From Tachypleus tridentatus (taxonomy: Eukaryota > Arthropoda > Merostomata > Xiphosura > Limulidae), in the NCBI RefSeq assembly GCF_004210375.1, contig NC_134830.1:12338001-12402000 (forward strand): a stretch of DNA of 64,000 nucleotides. Reading direction: 5' to 3'. Of this stretch, positions 13,105-26,552 are shown one piece after another. The notes beneath the pieces were generated by a model that had not been told where the DNA came from, did no database searches, and saw only the letters and a program-made list of their open reading frames with translations. Position 1 is the stretch's first letter; every line of letters starts with the position of its first letter. The position numbers and the translations under genes are program-made.

Positions 13105-15818
13105 TTTGTTTTCATGCATTTTACACTTTCCGAGTTTATTCCGTAAATTCTTCAACACAAAATTTTGTATCCAGTTTCTGAGAAACGTCAGATTTTTTAC
13201 ATTGCACTCTCCGCATATTTCAATACAAGAATAATTTACAGCATACACTTCTCTCCAGTAAAACGTAATTGGCGATGAGCACTGCAAGAGAGAAATTAAA
13301 ATTGTGAAAGGTCTCCTCTGAAACTTTACATTAAAAACGTTAATTACATACACGAAATTGCAGGTAAAATCCTAACAAACATGCCATAATATTTTGACAT
13401 TTGCAAGCAGCTCTCACAGGAAACCTAGTTATGAAACGTCATGAAACCTCATACATCCACGTGAAAAAGGAGTAATGATATATTCAAATGAAGAAGAGGA
13501 TTTATTGACTTTTAATTTATAATTTTCGCTTACACGTGCATTTAATATTAGCGTATTTGTTTTAAAATAATGAGAAACTGTTACAGTGCATGCACGAGCT
13601 TTCAATCCATTATTTATCGCACGCTAGGAGAAAAGTGCTCATTATTCTTTCTTACACCCCTTACATAATTTTTGTAAGTTTCTTTAGCGCTACTCCATTG
13701 TTACATACGTTTCTCGTGGATTCTGTTATGACACAAAACGATTTGTTTTAACTCGGGTTCATCTACACAAGTAAAGTAAGAGAAAACCGGAAAGAATGAA
13801 TATTTCTAGTCTCGAGCTACTTCAGAAATGCATATCATTGCAAACAGGCGGTCGGTCATACTTAGAAGATGCGTACTGACCATCAAGAAGAAACAGTGAC
13901 AGCATATTAAACGTTCGAAAAGAAAAGAAAACTACATTAAAGACGAACAGGGTTACAGACACAATTGAAACATTGAAATATTACTTCTACTAATAGTTAT
14001 TGTGTGTGCATATTAAGTATGAACAATTTCGTAATTACTGGTGGAAGCGATGGTTTACAAAGAAAAGAAGGTACCAATTCTAAGGAAATTTTGTGTAAAA
14101 ATAGAGTCTTATTATTGTAAAGTTTCACGTGTACCAGTACTATTTAAATTTAATTTCTTTTTTGAGTGAGATAATTAAAATTATTTTCGTAGCTCTTACT
14201 CCTCAATATTGTAATTGTAACGTCAGCTTCAGGGAAACGAAGTGAGAATGGGTTTTATACGCTCATATTTCTGTATCGCAAGCAAAGCTAAAATCTTACT
14301 TGTACTTTGAAGGGTAGATCGAAACAGTTCTGTTTATTGAGATTTGTCTGTATGTATTCATTGGGCAATCCAAGATCACGAAGAATTTTATAAAACGCAC
14401 TATTTACCTATATTAAAGACAGATGAATAATAGCTATCTGACATGGGATTTGTTTTTGGAACATTATCATTTGCCTACGTAATAGTGAGAATTTCTACTA
14501 AACATCTGCGATGATCATTATGCCTCAAAGGTAAGGGCGTTAGTTCTCCATTTACAATCAAATGCTCGTATATCTCTTTAGAAGTATGAAACAATTCGAA
14601 TTTAGAGGCAAATTAGAACAAATTGTGATATTTCAAACCGTATTTAATTAGAGTAGGTATTTGCAAATTTCAAAGTCAAAGAGAAGAAAAATTGTTTGGT
14701 AAATTTCTGAAACGTCCCGTGTTTTATTTAATTTTCTATGAAACTGCTAAGTTATAAAGCAGTAAAAGCAATAAATAACTTAGAAATTCTCAAATATTTT
14801 CTCATAATTACGTCTTGATCATAAAGTAAAGAATTTAACCTTCTTATTTCGTAATTATTTCAGAGGACAAAGATCGTTTGTATCTAAAGTTCACTGTAAA
14901 TGATTTGCCTATGAAATGTGATTGTTGATATAAATGCAGTTATATAATTAGTACGTAGGTAAAACGCTAACTATGCTTTTAAGAAAACTTTATTACAAGT
15001 ATTGACAAGTCTAAACACAGTGAAACCGTTTATGATTGTATGAGAAACAAGCGTTTTACTTATATTTCGTGATTTTGGAAAGAAATTACCACGTTCCACA
15101 AACTCTACTTTTCTTATCCTCAAAGTTTACAACGATTGTGAGCCGTCTTGTTATCGAAGTTTCCACTGTGATGTATTTAAAAAAAGATAAATATCTTCAT
15201 TTCAAGAAGGGTAATTTATGAGTTAAGCATAAATATGATGTAAGAAGTATATAAATGTTTGATTCTCTATGTTTTCGGAGAGGACTTATTTCTCTATGCC
15301 TCTAGTACTCGCACTTGTTGTTTCACAGTTACTACTAAATAACATTACACATCTTTTTGATAGAGATATATTATGTTATTGAAGTTTTTTCACCACTTAC
15401 ACTGTGCTGTGAACAGAGTATACCTGGCAGTTACTACCACTGGAAACATAGTTTCAGGTGTAAAAGATAAATTGTTTAATGAGTGATGTGTTATTCGTAT
15501 TGCCTTGTTAAATGTTTTCGTTCATGTTTATAAAAATGGCGTACATATCGATGACATCATTGAAAGTGAATGAGCAGGAAAACGTCATTTCATTTTGAAT
15601 CCCAAGAGATAACTTTCAAAGTATTTCTTCAACTCGGTGTATTCTCTATGAAGTATGATTTATTTTAACCTAAAGGAAAATCATTCTTATTTTGGAAAGT
15701 CATAATTTTGCCATCCATTTGTCAGTCATGTTCTGTATTATTTAGATGGGAGGCATCATTGAAAATTTCTTCACCTTTCTTCATGCGTTTTTTGTTATAT
15801 TAGTAGCAAAATCACGTC

Positions 15819-15891
15819 TGGAGGCGCTGGGTATCGATCCCAGTACCTCTCGCATGCTAAGCGAGCGCTCTACCACTTGAGCTACGCCCCC
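15819..15891 (-). tRNA. tRNA-Ala-AGC: tRNA-Ala(AGC) at the long/short boundary
   Basis: The mature sequence is identical to the reference. Its downstream side (lower coordinates) is long-type, but its 5' leader and upstream spacer (15892 onward) already carry the short-family diagnostic bases, such as AATCAAAATTG, CGACATTGC and the 10-bp loss in AACGTCATACATCC. The boundary between families therefore lies within or next to this gene. Confidence 0.97.
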
Positions 15892-16788
15892 TTTGTTTAC
15901 ATGAATTTTACACTTTCCGAGTTTATTCCGTAAATTCTTCAACACAAAATTTTGTATCCAGTTTCTAAGAAACGTCAGATTTTTTACATTGCACTCTCCG
16001 CATATTTCAATACAAGAATAATTTACAGCATACACTTCTCTCCAGTAAAACGTAATTGGCGATGAGCACTGCAAGAGAGAAATCAAAATTGTGAAAGATC
16101 TCCTCTGAAACGTTACATTAAAAACGTTAATTACATACACGACATTGCAGGTAAAATCCTAACAAACATGCCATAATATTTTGACATTTGCAAGCAGCTC
16201 TCACAGGAAACCTAGTTATGAAACGTCATACATCCACGTGAAAAAGGAGTAATGATATATTCAAATGACGAAGAGGATTTATTGACTTTTAATTTATAAT
16301 TTTCGCTTACACGTGCATTTAATATTAGCGTATTTGTTTTAAACTAATGAGAAACTGTTACAGTGCATGCACGAGCTTTCAATCCATTATTTATCGCACG
16401 CTCGGAGAAAAGTGCTCATTATTCTTCATTACACCCCTTACATAAGTTTTGTAAGTTTCTTTAGCGCTACTCCATTGTTACATACGTTTCTCGTGGATTC
16501 TGTTATGACACAAAACGATTTGTTTTAACTCGGGTTCATCTACACAAGTAAAGTAAGAGGAAACCGGAAAGAATGAATATTTCTAGTCTCGAGCTACTTC
16601 AGAAATGCATATCATTGCAAACAGGCGGTCGGTCATACTTAGAAGATGCGTACTGACCATCAAGAAGAAACAGTGACAGCATATTAAACGTTCGAAAAGA
16701 AAAGAAAACTACGTTAAAGACGAACAGGGTTACAGACACAATTGAAACATTACTTCGACTAATAGTTATTGTGTGTGCAAAACACGTT

Positions 16789-16861
16789 TGGAGGCGCTGG
16801 GTATCGATCCCAGTACCTCTCGCATGCTAAGCGAGCGCTCTACCACTTGAGCTACGCCCCT
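16789..16861 (-). tRNA. tRNA-Ala-AGC: tRNA-Ala(AGC), 5' acceptor one G short
   Basis: First short-type tRNA. The 5' strand has four G's rather than five, so a seven-base acceptor would start with A1 facing C72. All other arms match the reference. Confidence 0.85.
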
Positions 16862-17756
16862 TTGTTTTCATGCGTGTTACACTTTCCGAGTTTATTCCGT
16901 AAATTCTTCAACACAAAATTTTGTATCCAGTTTCTAAGAAACGTCAGATTTTTTACATTGCACTCTCCGCATATTTCAATACAAGAATAATTTACAGCAT
17001 ACACTTCTCTCCAGTAAAACGTAATTGGCGATGAGCACTGCAAGAGAGAAATCAAAATTGTGAAAGATCTCCTCTGAAACGTTACATTAAAAACGTTAAT
17101 TACATACACGACATTGCAGGTAAAATCCTAACAAACATGCCATAATATTTTGACATTTGCAAGCAGCTCTCACAGGAAACCTAGTTATGAAACGTCATAC
17201 ATCCACGTGAAAAAGGAGTAATGATATATTCAAATGACGAAGAGGATTTATTGACTTTAATTTATAATTTTCGCTTACACGTGCATTTAATATTAGCGTA
17301 TTTGTTTTAAACTAATGAGAAACTGTTACAGTGCATGCACGAGCTTTCAATCCATTATTTATCGCACGCTCGGAGAAAAGTGCTCATTATTCTTCATTAC
17401 ACCCCTTACATAAGTTTTGTAAGTTTCTTTAGCGCTACTCCATTGTTACATACGTTTCTCGTGGATTCTGTTATGACACAAAACGATTTGTTTTAACTCG
17501 GGTTCATCTACACAAGTAAAGTAAGAGGAAACCGGAAAGAATGAATATTTCTAGTCTCGAGCTACTTCAGAAATGCATATCATTGCAAACAGGCGGTCGG
17601 TCATACTTAGAAGATGCGTACTGACCATCAAGAAGAAACAGTGACAGCATATTAAACGTTCGAAAAGAAAAGAAAACTACGTTAAAGACGAACAGGGTTA
17701 CAGACACAATTGAAACATTACTTCGACTAATAGTTATTGTGTGTGCAAAACACGTT

Positions 17757-17829
17757 TGGAGGCGCTGGGTATCGATCCCAGTACCTCTCGCATGCTAAGC
17801 GAGCGCTCTACCACTTGAGCTATGCCCCC
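17757..17829 (-). tRNA. tRNA-Ala-AGC: tRNA-Ala(AGC), A7:C66 mismatch
   Basis: A single change from the reference, G7 to A, breaks the last acceptor pair. The rest is intact. Confidence 0.88.
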
Positions 17830-18716
17830 TTCGTTTTCATGCGTGTTACACTTTCCGAGTTTATTCCGTAAATTCTTCAACACAAAATTTTGTATCCAGT
17901 TTCTAAGAAACGTCAGATTTTTTACATTGCACTCTCCGCATATTTCAATACAAGAATAATTTACAGCATACACTTCTCTCCAGTAAAACGTAATTGGCGA
18001 TGAGCACTGCAAGAGAGAAATCAAAATTGTGAAAGATCTCCTCTGAAACGTTACATTAAAAACGTTAATTACATACACGACATTGCAGGTAAAATCCTAA
18101 CAAACATGCCATAATATTTTGACATTTGCAAGCAGCTCTCACAGGAAACCTAGTTATGAAACGTCATACATCCACGTGAAAAAGGAGTAATGATATATTC
18201 AAATGACGAAGAGGATTTATTGACTTTTAATTTATAATTTTCGCTTACACGTGCATTTAGTATTAGCGTATTTTTTTTAAACTAATGAGAAACTGTTACA
18301 GTGCATGCACGAGCTTTCAATCCATTATTTATCGCACGCTCGGAGAAAAGTGCTCATTATTCTTCATTACACCCCTTACATAAGTTTTGTAAGTTTCTTT
18401 AGCGCTACTCCATTGTTACATACGTTTCTCGTGGATTCTGTTATGACACAAAACGATTTGTTTTAACTCGGGTTCATCTACACAAGTAAAGTAAGAGGAA
18501 ACCGGAAAGAATGAATATTTCTAGTCTCGAGCTACTTCAGAAATGCATATCATTGCAAACAGGCGGTCGGTCATACTTAGAAGATGCGTACTGACCATCA
18601 AGAAGAAACAGTGACAGCATATTAAACGTTCGAAAAGAAAAGAAAACTACGTTAAAGACGAACAGGGTTACAGACACAATTGAAACATTACTTCGACTAA
18701 TAGTTATTGTGTGTGC

Positions 18717-18720
18717 AAAA
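18717..18720 (-). terminator. Pol III T4 terminator of a short-unit tRNA
   Basis: TTTT lies 6 nt beyond the tRNA 3' end, directly at the join that created the short unit. The 1.8-kb deletion thus removed everything past the terminator and kept the terminator itself. Confidence 0.7.
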
Positions 18721-18726
18721 CACGTT

Positions 18727-18799
18727 TGGAGGCGCTGGGTATCGATCCCAGTACCTCTCGCATGCTAAGCGAGCGCTCTACCACTTGAGCTACGCCCCC
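18727..18799 (-). tRNA. tRNA-Ala-AGC: tRNA-Ala(AGC), intact short-unit copy
   Basis: Identical to the reference cloverleaf; one of only two unaltered genes in the short array. In the leader and upstream spacer, single-base differences from the next unit are seen near 18921 and 18961. Confidence 0.96.
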
Positions 18800-19696
18800 T
18801 TCGTTTTCATGCGTGTTACACTTTCCGAGTTTATTCCGTAAATTCTTCAACACAAAATTTTGTATCCAGTTTCTAAGAAACGTCAGATTTTTTACATTGC
18901 ACTCTCCGCATATTTCAATAGAAGAATAATTTACAGCATACACTTCTCTCCAGTAAAACGCAATTGGCGATGAGCACTGCAAGAGAGAAATCAAAATTGT
19001 GAAAGATCTCCTCTGAAACGTTACATTAAAAACGTTAATTACATACACGACATTGCAGGTAAAATCCTAACAAACATGCCATAATATTTTGACATTTGCA
19101 AGCAGCTCTCACAGGAAACCTAGTTATGAAACGTCATACATCCACGTGAAAAAGGAGTAATGATATATTCAAATGACGAAGAGGATTTATTGACTTTTAA
19201 TTTATAATTTTCGCTTACACGTGCATTTAATATTAGCGTATTTGTTTTAAACTAATGAGAAACTGTTACAGTGCATGCACGAGCTTTCAATCCATTATTT
19301 ATCGCACGCTCGGAGAAAAGTGCTCATTATTCTTCATTACACCCCTTACATAAGTTTTGTAAGTTTCTTTAGCGCTACTCCATTGTTACATACGTTTCTC
19401 GTGGATTCTGTTATGACACAAAACGATTTGTTTTAACTCGGGTTCATCTACACAAGTAAAGTAAGAGGAAACCGGAAAGAATGAATATTTCTAGTCTCGA
19501 GCTACTTCAGAAATGCATATCATTGCAAACAGGCGGTCGGTCATACTTAGAAGATGCGTACTGACCATCAAGAAGAAACAGTGACAGCATATTAAACGTT
19601 CGAAAAGAAAAGAAAACTACGTTAAAGACGAACAGGGTTACAGACACAATTGAAACATTACTTCGACTAATAGTTATTGTGTGTGCAAAACACGTT

Positions 19697-19769
19697 TGGA
19701 GGCGCTGGGTATCGATCCCAGTACCTCTCGCATGCTAAGCGAGCGCTCTACCACTTGAGCTACGCCCCC
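19697..19769 (-). tRNA. tRNA-Ala-AGC: tRNA-Ala(AGC), intact short-unit copy
   Basis: Identical to the reference; the second unaltered gene of the short array. Confidence 0.96.
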
Positions 19770-20666
19770 TTCGTTTTCATGCGTGTTACACTTTCCGAGT
19801 TTATTCCGTAAATTCTTCAACACAAAATTTTGTATCCAGTTTCTAAGAAACGTCAGATTTTTTACATTGCACTCTCCGCATATTTCAATACAAGAATAAT
19901 TTACAGCATACACTTCTCTCCAGTAAAACGTAATTGGCGATGAGCACTGCAAGAGAGAAATCAAAATTGTGAAAGATCTCCTCTGAAACGTTACATTAAA
20001 AACGTTAATTACATACACGACATTGCAGGTAAAATCCTAACAAACATGCCATAATATTTTGACATTTGCAAGCAGCTCTCACAGGAAACCTAGTTATGAA
20101 ACGTCATACATCCACGTGAAAAAGGAGTAATGATATATTCAAATGACGAAGAGGATTTATTGACTTTTAATTTATAATTTTCGCTTACACGTGCATTTAA
20201 TATTAGCGTATTTGTTTTAAACTAATGAGAAACTGTTACAGTGCATGCACGAGCTTTCAATCCATTATTTATCGCACGCTCGGAGAAAAGTGCTCATTAT
20301 TCTTCATTACACCCCTTACATAAGTTTTGTAAGTTTCTTTAGCGCTACTCCATTGTTACATACGTTTCTCGTGGATTCTGTTATGACACAAAACGATTTG
20401 TTTTAACTCGGGTTCATCTACACAAGTAAAGTAAGAGGAAACCGGAAAGAATGAATATTTCTAGTCTCGAGCTACTTCAGAAATGCATATCATTGCAAAC
20501 AGGCGGTCGGTCATACTTAGAAGATGCGTACTGACCATCAAGAAGAAACAGTGACAGCATATTAAACGTTCGAAAAGAAAAGAAAACTACGTTAAAGACG
20601 AACAGGGTTACAGACACAATTGAAACATTACTTCGACTAATAGTTATTGTGTGTGCAAAACACGTT

Positions 20667-20738
20667 TGAGGCGCTGGGTATCGATCCCAGTACCTCTCGC
20701 ATGCTAAGCGAGCGCTCTGCCACTTCAGCTACGCCCCC
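20667..20738 (-). tRNA. tRNA-Ala(AGC)-like, D-arm and acceptor variant
   Basis: Three changes: one C missing from the 3' acceptor strand (72 nt in all), C13 to G (G13:G22 mismatch in the D-stem), and U20 to C in the D-loop. The leader is of the second type (TTTTACCCTTTCC, ATCTATCAAC). The anticodon AGC is kept. Likely impaired, not proven dead. Confidence 0.75.
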
Positions 20739-21635
20739 TTCGTTTTCATGCGTTTTACCCTTTCCGAGTTTATTCCGTAAATCTATCAACACAAAATTTT
20801 GTATCCAGTTTCTAAGAAACGTCAGATTTTTTACATTGCACTCTCCGCATATTTCAATACAAGAATAATTTACAGCATACACTTCTCTCCAGTAAAACGT
20901 AATTGGCGATGAGCACTGCAAGAGAGAAATCAAAATTGTGAAAGATCTCCTCTGAAACGTTACATTAAAAACGTTAATTACATACACGACATTGCAGGTA
21001 AAATCCTAACAAACATGCCATAATATTTTGACATTTGCAAGCAGCTCTCACAGAAAACCTAGTTATGAAACGTCATACATCCACGTGAAAAAGGAGTAAT
21101 GATATATTCAAATGACGAAGAGGATTTATTGACTTTTAATTTATAATTTTCGCTTACACGTGCATTTAATATTAGCGTATTTGTTTTAAACTAATGAGAA
21201 ACTGTTACAGTGCATGCACGAGCTTTCAATCCATTATTTATCGCACGCTCGGAGAAAAGTGCTCATTATTCTTCATTACACCCCTTACATAAGTTTTGTA
21301 AGTTTCTTTAGCGCTACTCCATTGTTACATACGTTTCTCGTGGATTCTGTTATGACACAAAACGATTTGTTTTAACTCGGGTTCATCTACACAAGTAAAG
21401 TAAGAGGAAACCGGAAAGAATGAATATTTCTAGTCTCGAGCTACTTCAGAAATGCATATCATTGCAAACAGGCGGTCGGTCATACTTAGAAGATGCGTAC
21501 TGACCATCAAGAAGAAACAGTGACAGCATATTAAACGTTCGAAAAGAAAAGAAAACTACGTTAAAGACGAACAGGGTTACAGACACAATTGAAACATTAC
21601 TTCGACTAATAGTTATTGTGTGTGCAAAACACGTT

Positions 21636-21707
21636 TGAGGCGCTGGGTATCGATCCCAGTACCTCTCGCATGCTAAGCGAGCGCTCTACCACTTGAGCTA
21701 CGCCCCC
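21636..21707 (-). tRNA. tRNA-Ala-AGC: tRNA-Ala(AGC), 3' acceptor one C short
   Basis: The only change is the loss of one C in the 3' acceptor strand (CGCCTCA), leaving G1 unpaired in a 7-bp register. G3:U70 is retained. Confidence 0.82.
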
Positions 21708-22604
21708 TTCGTTTTCATGCGTGTTACACTTTCCGAGTTTATTCCGTAAATTCTTCAACACAAAATTTTGTATCCAGTTTCTAAGAAACGTCAGATTTTT
21801 TACATTGCACTCTCCGCATATTTCAATACAAGAATAATTTACAGCATACACTTCTCTCCAGTAAAACGTAATTGGCGATGAGCACTGCAAGAGAGAAATC
21901 AAAATTGTGAAAGATCTCCTCTGAAACGTTACATTAAAAACGTTAATTACATACACGACATTGCAGGTAAAATCCTAACAAACATGCCATAATATTTTGA
22001 CATTTGCAAGCAGCTCTCACAGGAAACCTAGTTATGAAACGTCATACATCCACGTGAAAAAGGAGTAATGATATATTCAAATGACGAAGAGGATTTATTG
22101 ACTTTTAATTTATAATTTTCGCTTACACGTGCATTTAATATTAGCGTATTTGTTTTAAACTAATGAGAAACTGTTACAGTGCATGCACGAGCTTTCAATC
22201 CATTATTTATCGCACGCTCGGAGAAAAGTGCTCATTATTCTTCATTACACCCCTTACATAAGTTTTGTAAGTTTCTTTAGCGCTACTCCATTGTTACATA
22301 CGTTTCTCGTGGATTCTGTTATGACACAAAACGATTTGTTTTAACTCGGGTTCATCTACACAAGTAAAGTAAGAGGAAACCGGAAAGAATGAATATTTCT
22401 AGTCTCGAGCTACTTCAGAAATGCATATCATTGCAAACAGGCGGTCGGTCATACTTAGAAGATGCGTACTGACCATCAAGAAGAAACAGTGACAGCATAT
22501 TAAACGTTCGAAAAGAAAAGAAAACTACGTTAAAGACGAACAGGGTTACAGACACAATTGAAACATTACTTCGACTAATAGTTATTGTGTGTGCAAAACA
22601 CGTT

Positions 22605-22676
22605 TGAGGCGCTGGGTATCGATCCCAGTACCTCTCGCATGCTAAGCGAGCGCTCTACCACTTGAGCTACGCCCCC
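22605..22676 (-). tRNA. tRNA-Ala-AGC: tRNA-Ala(AGC), 3' acceptor one C short
   Basis: Same form as the locus at 21636-21707; the two adjacent units look like a recent duplication. They differ at one leader base (ATAGAAG against ATACAAG near 22797). Confidence 0.82.
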
Positions 22677-23573
22677 TTCGTTTTCATGCGTGTTACACTT
22701 TCCGAGTTTATTCCGTAAATTCTTCAACACAAAATTTTGTATCCAGTTTCTAAGAAACGTCAGATTTTTTACATTGCACTCTCCGCATATTTCAATAGAA
22801 GAATAATTTACAGCATACACTTCTCTCCAGTAAAACGTAATTGGCGATGAGCACTGCAAGAGAGAAATCAAAATTGTGAAAGATCTCCTCTGAAACGTTA
22901 CATTAAAAACGTTAATTACATACACGACATTGCAGGTAAAATCCTAACAAACATGCCATAATATTTTGACATTTGCAAGCAGCTCTCACAGGAAACCTAG
23001 TTATGAAACGTCATACATCCACGTGAAAAAGGAGTAATGATATATTCAAATGACGAAGAGGATTTATTGACTTTTAATTTATAATTTTCGCTTACACGTG
23101 CATTTAATATTAGCGTATTTGTTTTAAACTAATGAGAAACTGTTACAGTGCATGCACGAGCTTTCAATCCATTATTTATCGCACGCTCGGAGAAAAGTGC
23201 TCATTATTCTTCATTACACCCCTTACATAAGTTTTGTAAGTTTCTTTAGCGCTACTCCATTGTTACATACGTTTCTCGTGGATTCTGTTATGACACAAAA
23301 CGATTTGTTTTAACTCGGGTTCATCTACACAAGTAAAGTAAGAGGAAACCGGAAAGAATGAATATTTCTAGTCTCGAGCTACTTCAGAAATGCATATCAT
23401 TGCAAACAGGCGGTCGGTCATACTTAGAAGATGCGTACTGACCATCAAGAAGAAACAGTGACAGCATATTAAACGTTCGAAAAGAAAAGAAAACTACGTT
23501 AAAGACGAACAGGGTTACAGACACAATTGAAACATTACTTCGACTAATAGTTATTGTGTGTGCAAAACACGTT

Positions 23574-23644
23574 TGAGGCGCTGGGTATCGATCCCAGTAC
23601 CTCTCGCATGCTAAGCGAGCGCTCTACCACTTGAGCTACGCCCC
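23574..23644 (-). tRNA. tRNA-Ala(AGC)-like with 6-bp acceptor
   Basis: One G is lost from the 5' acceptor strand and one C from the 3' strand, giving a matched 6-bp stem GGGGCG/CGCCTC (71 nt) that still contains the G:U pair. The other arms are intact. First member of a dimeric pattern that repeats at 25512 and 27450. Confidence 0.78.
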
Positions 23645-24541
23645 TTCGTTTTCATGCCTGTTACACTTTCCGAGTTTATTCCGTAAATTCTTCAACACAA
23701 AATTTTGTATCCAGTTTCTAAGAAACGTCAGATTTTTTACATTGCACTCTCCGCATATTTCAATAGAAGAATAATTTACAGCATACACTTCTCTCCAGTA
23801 AAACGTAATTGGCGATGAGCACTGCAAGAGAGAAATCAAAATTGTGAAAGATCTCCTCTGAAACGTTACATTAAAAACGTTAATTACATACACGACATTG
23901 CAGGTAAAATCCTAACAAACATGCCATAATATTTTGACATTTGCAAGCAGCTCTCACAGGAAACCTAGTTATGAAACGTCATACATCCACGTGAAAAAGG
24001 AGTAATGATATATTCAAATGACGAAGAGGATTTATTGACTTTTAATTTATAATTTTCGCTTACACGTGCATTTAATATTAGCGTATTTGTTTTAAACTAA
24101 TGAGAAACTGTTACAGTGCATGCACGAGCTTTCAATCCATTATTTATCGCACGCTCGGAGAAAAGTGCTCATTATTCTTCATTACACCCCTTACATAAGT
24201 TTTGTAAGTTTCTTTAGCGCTACTCCATTGTTACATACGTTTCTCGTGGATTCTGTTATGACACAAAACGATTTGTTTTAACTCGGGTTCATCTACACAA
24301 GTAAAGTAAGAGGAAACCGGAAAGAATGAATATTTCTAGTCTCGAGCTACTTCAGAAATGCATATCATTGCAAACAGGCGGTCGGTCATACTTAGAAGAT
24401 GCGTACTGACCATCAAGAAGAAACAGTGACAGCATATTAAACGTTCGAAAAGAAAAGAAAACTACGTTAAAGACGAACAGGGTTACAGACACAATTGAAA
24501 CATTACTTCGACTAATAGTTATTGTGTGTGCAAAACACGTT

Positions 24542-24614
24542 TGGAGGCGCTGGGTATCGATCCCAGTACCTCTCGCATGCTAAGCGAGCGCTCTACCACT
24601 TCAGCTACGCCCCC
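24542..24614 (-). tRNA. tRNA-Ala-AGC: tRNA-Ala(AGC), G13:G22 mismatch
   Basis: Full 7-bp acceptor; only C13 to G in the D-stem. The leader is of the second type (CCTTTTACCCTTTCC, GTCAATCTATC). Second member of the dimeric pattern. Confidence 0.84.
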
Positions 24615-25511
24615 TTCGTTTTCATGCCTTTTACCCTTTCCGAGTTTATTCCGTCAATCTATCAACACAAAATTTTGTATCCAGTTTCTAAGAAACGTCA
24701 GATTTTTTACATTGCACTCTCCGCATATTTCAATACAAGAATAATTTACAGCATACACTTCTCTCCAGTAAAACGTAATTGGCGATGAGCACTGCAAGAG
24801 AGAAATCAAAATTGTGAAAGATCTCCTCTGAAACGTTACATTAAAAACGTTAATTACATACACGACATTGCAGGTAAAATCCTAACAAACATGCCATAAT
24901 ATTTTGACATTTGCAAGCAGCTCTCACAGAAAACCTAGTTATGAAACGTCATACATCCACGTGAAAAAGGAGTAATGATATATTCAAATGACGAAGAGGA
25001 TTTATTGACTTTTAATTTATAATTTTCGCTTACACGTGCATTTAATATTAGCGTATTTGTTTTAAACTAATGAGAAACTGTTACAGTGCATGCACGAGCT
25101 TTCAATCCATTATTTATCGCACGCTCGGAGAAAAGTGCTCATTATTCTTCATTACACCCCTTACATAAGTTTTGTAAGTTTCTTTAGCGCTACTCCATTG
25201 TTACATACGTTTCTCGTGGATTCTGTTATGACACAAAACGATTTGTTTTAACTCGGGTTCATCTACACAAGTAAAGTAAGAGGAAACCGGAAAGAATGAA
25301 TATTTCTAGTCTCGAGCTACTTCAGAAATGCATATCATTGCAAACAGGCGGTCGGTCATACTTAGAAGATGCGTACTGACCATCAAGAAGAAACAGTGAC
25401 AGCATATTAAACGTTCGAAAAGAAAAGAAAACTACGTTAAAGACGAACAGGGTTACAGACACAATTGAAACATTACTTCGACTAATAGTTATTGTGTGTG
25501 CAAAACACGTT

Positions 25512-25582
25512 TGAGGCGCTGGGTATCGATCCCAGTACCTCTCGCATGCTAAGCGAGCGCTCTACCACTTGAGCTACGCCCC
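25512..25582 (-). tRNA. tRNA-Ala(AGC)-like with 6-bp acceptor
   Basis: Same form as 23574-23644, exactly 1938 bp away. Confidence 0.78.
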
Positions 25583-26479
25583 TTCGTTTTCATGCGTGTT
25601 ACACTTTCCGAGTTTATTCCGTAAATTCTTCAACACAAAATTTTGTATCCAGTTTCTAAGAAACGTCAGATTTTTTACATTGCACTCTCCGCATATTTCA
25701 ATAGAAGAATAATTTACAGCATACACTTCTCTCCAGTAAAACGTAATTGGCGATGAGCACTGCAAGAGAGAAATCAAAATTGTGAAAGATCTCCTCTGAA
25801 ACGTTACATTAAAAACGTTAATTACATACACGACATTGCAGGTAAAATCCTAACAAACATGCCATAATATTTTGACATTTGCAAGCAGCTCTCACAGGAA
25901 ACCTAGTTATGAAACGTCATACATCCACGTGAAAAAGGAGTAATGATATATTCAAATGACGAAGAGGATTTATTGACTTTTAATTTATAATTTTCGCTTA
26001 CACGTGCATTTAATATTAGCGTATTTGTTTTAAACTAATGAGAAACTGTTACAGTGCATGCACGAGCTTTCAATCCATTATTTATCGCACGCTCGGAGAA
26101 AAGTGCTCATTATTCTTCATTACACCCCTTACATAAGTTTTGTAAGTTTCTTTAGCGCTACTCCATTGTTACATACGTTTCTCGTGGATTCTGTTATGAC
26201 ACAAAACGATTTGTTTTAACTCGGGTTCATCTACACAAGTAAAGTAAGAGGAAACCGGAAAGAATGAATATTTCTAGTCTCGAGCTACTTCAGAAATGCA
26301 TATCATTGCAAACAGGCGGTCGGTCATACTTAGAAGATGCGTACTGACCATCAAGAAGAAACAGTGACAGCATATTAAACGTTCGAAAAGAAAAGAAAAC
26401 TACGTTAAAGACGAACAGGGTTACAGACACAATTGAAACATTACTTCGACTAATAGTTATTGTGTGTGCAAAACACGTT

Positions 26480-26552
26480 TGGAGGCGCTGGGTATCGATC
26501 CCAGTACCTCTCGCATGCTAAGCGAGCGCTCTGCCACTTCAGCTACGCCCAC
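26480..26552 (-). tRNA. tRNA-Ala(AGC)-like, U2, C20, G13 variant
   Basis: G2 to T (U2:C71 mismatch), U20 to C and C13 to G. The leader has GTCAATGTATCAACAAAAAATT. The same haplotype is seen at 28417, and partly at 34219 and 39060. Confidence 0.75.

Larger units (their letters stand above)
1..15891 (-). repeat. Tandem array of ~2.78-kb tRNA-Ala(AGC) units (long type)
   Basis: Near-identical direct repeats, each with one minus-strand tRNA-Ala(AGC). tRNA start-to-start spacings are 2784, 1199 (deleted unit), 2787, 2782, 2786 and 2787 bp; the window opens inside a further unit. Units differ by scattered single-base changes and homopolymer-length differences, for example at the T-run before the first tRNA and near 11761. 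The roughly 2.7 kb between tRNAs is AT-rich with ordinary CpG content. I see no second RNA gene and no convincing protein gene in it; ORFs of 60-120 codons recur only because the unit recurs. A short hairpin (CTTACA ... TGTAAG, near 1312-1342) is kept in every unit type. High similarity means recent amplification or continuing homogenisation. Confidence 0.97.

Noticed and set aside
24522-24788. Plus-strand ORFs MCVQNTF... in most short units
   Set aside because: These are the antisense reading of the tRNA and leader; length changes with each one-base difference in the acceptor stem, so there is no protein-level constraint.
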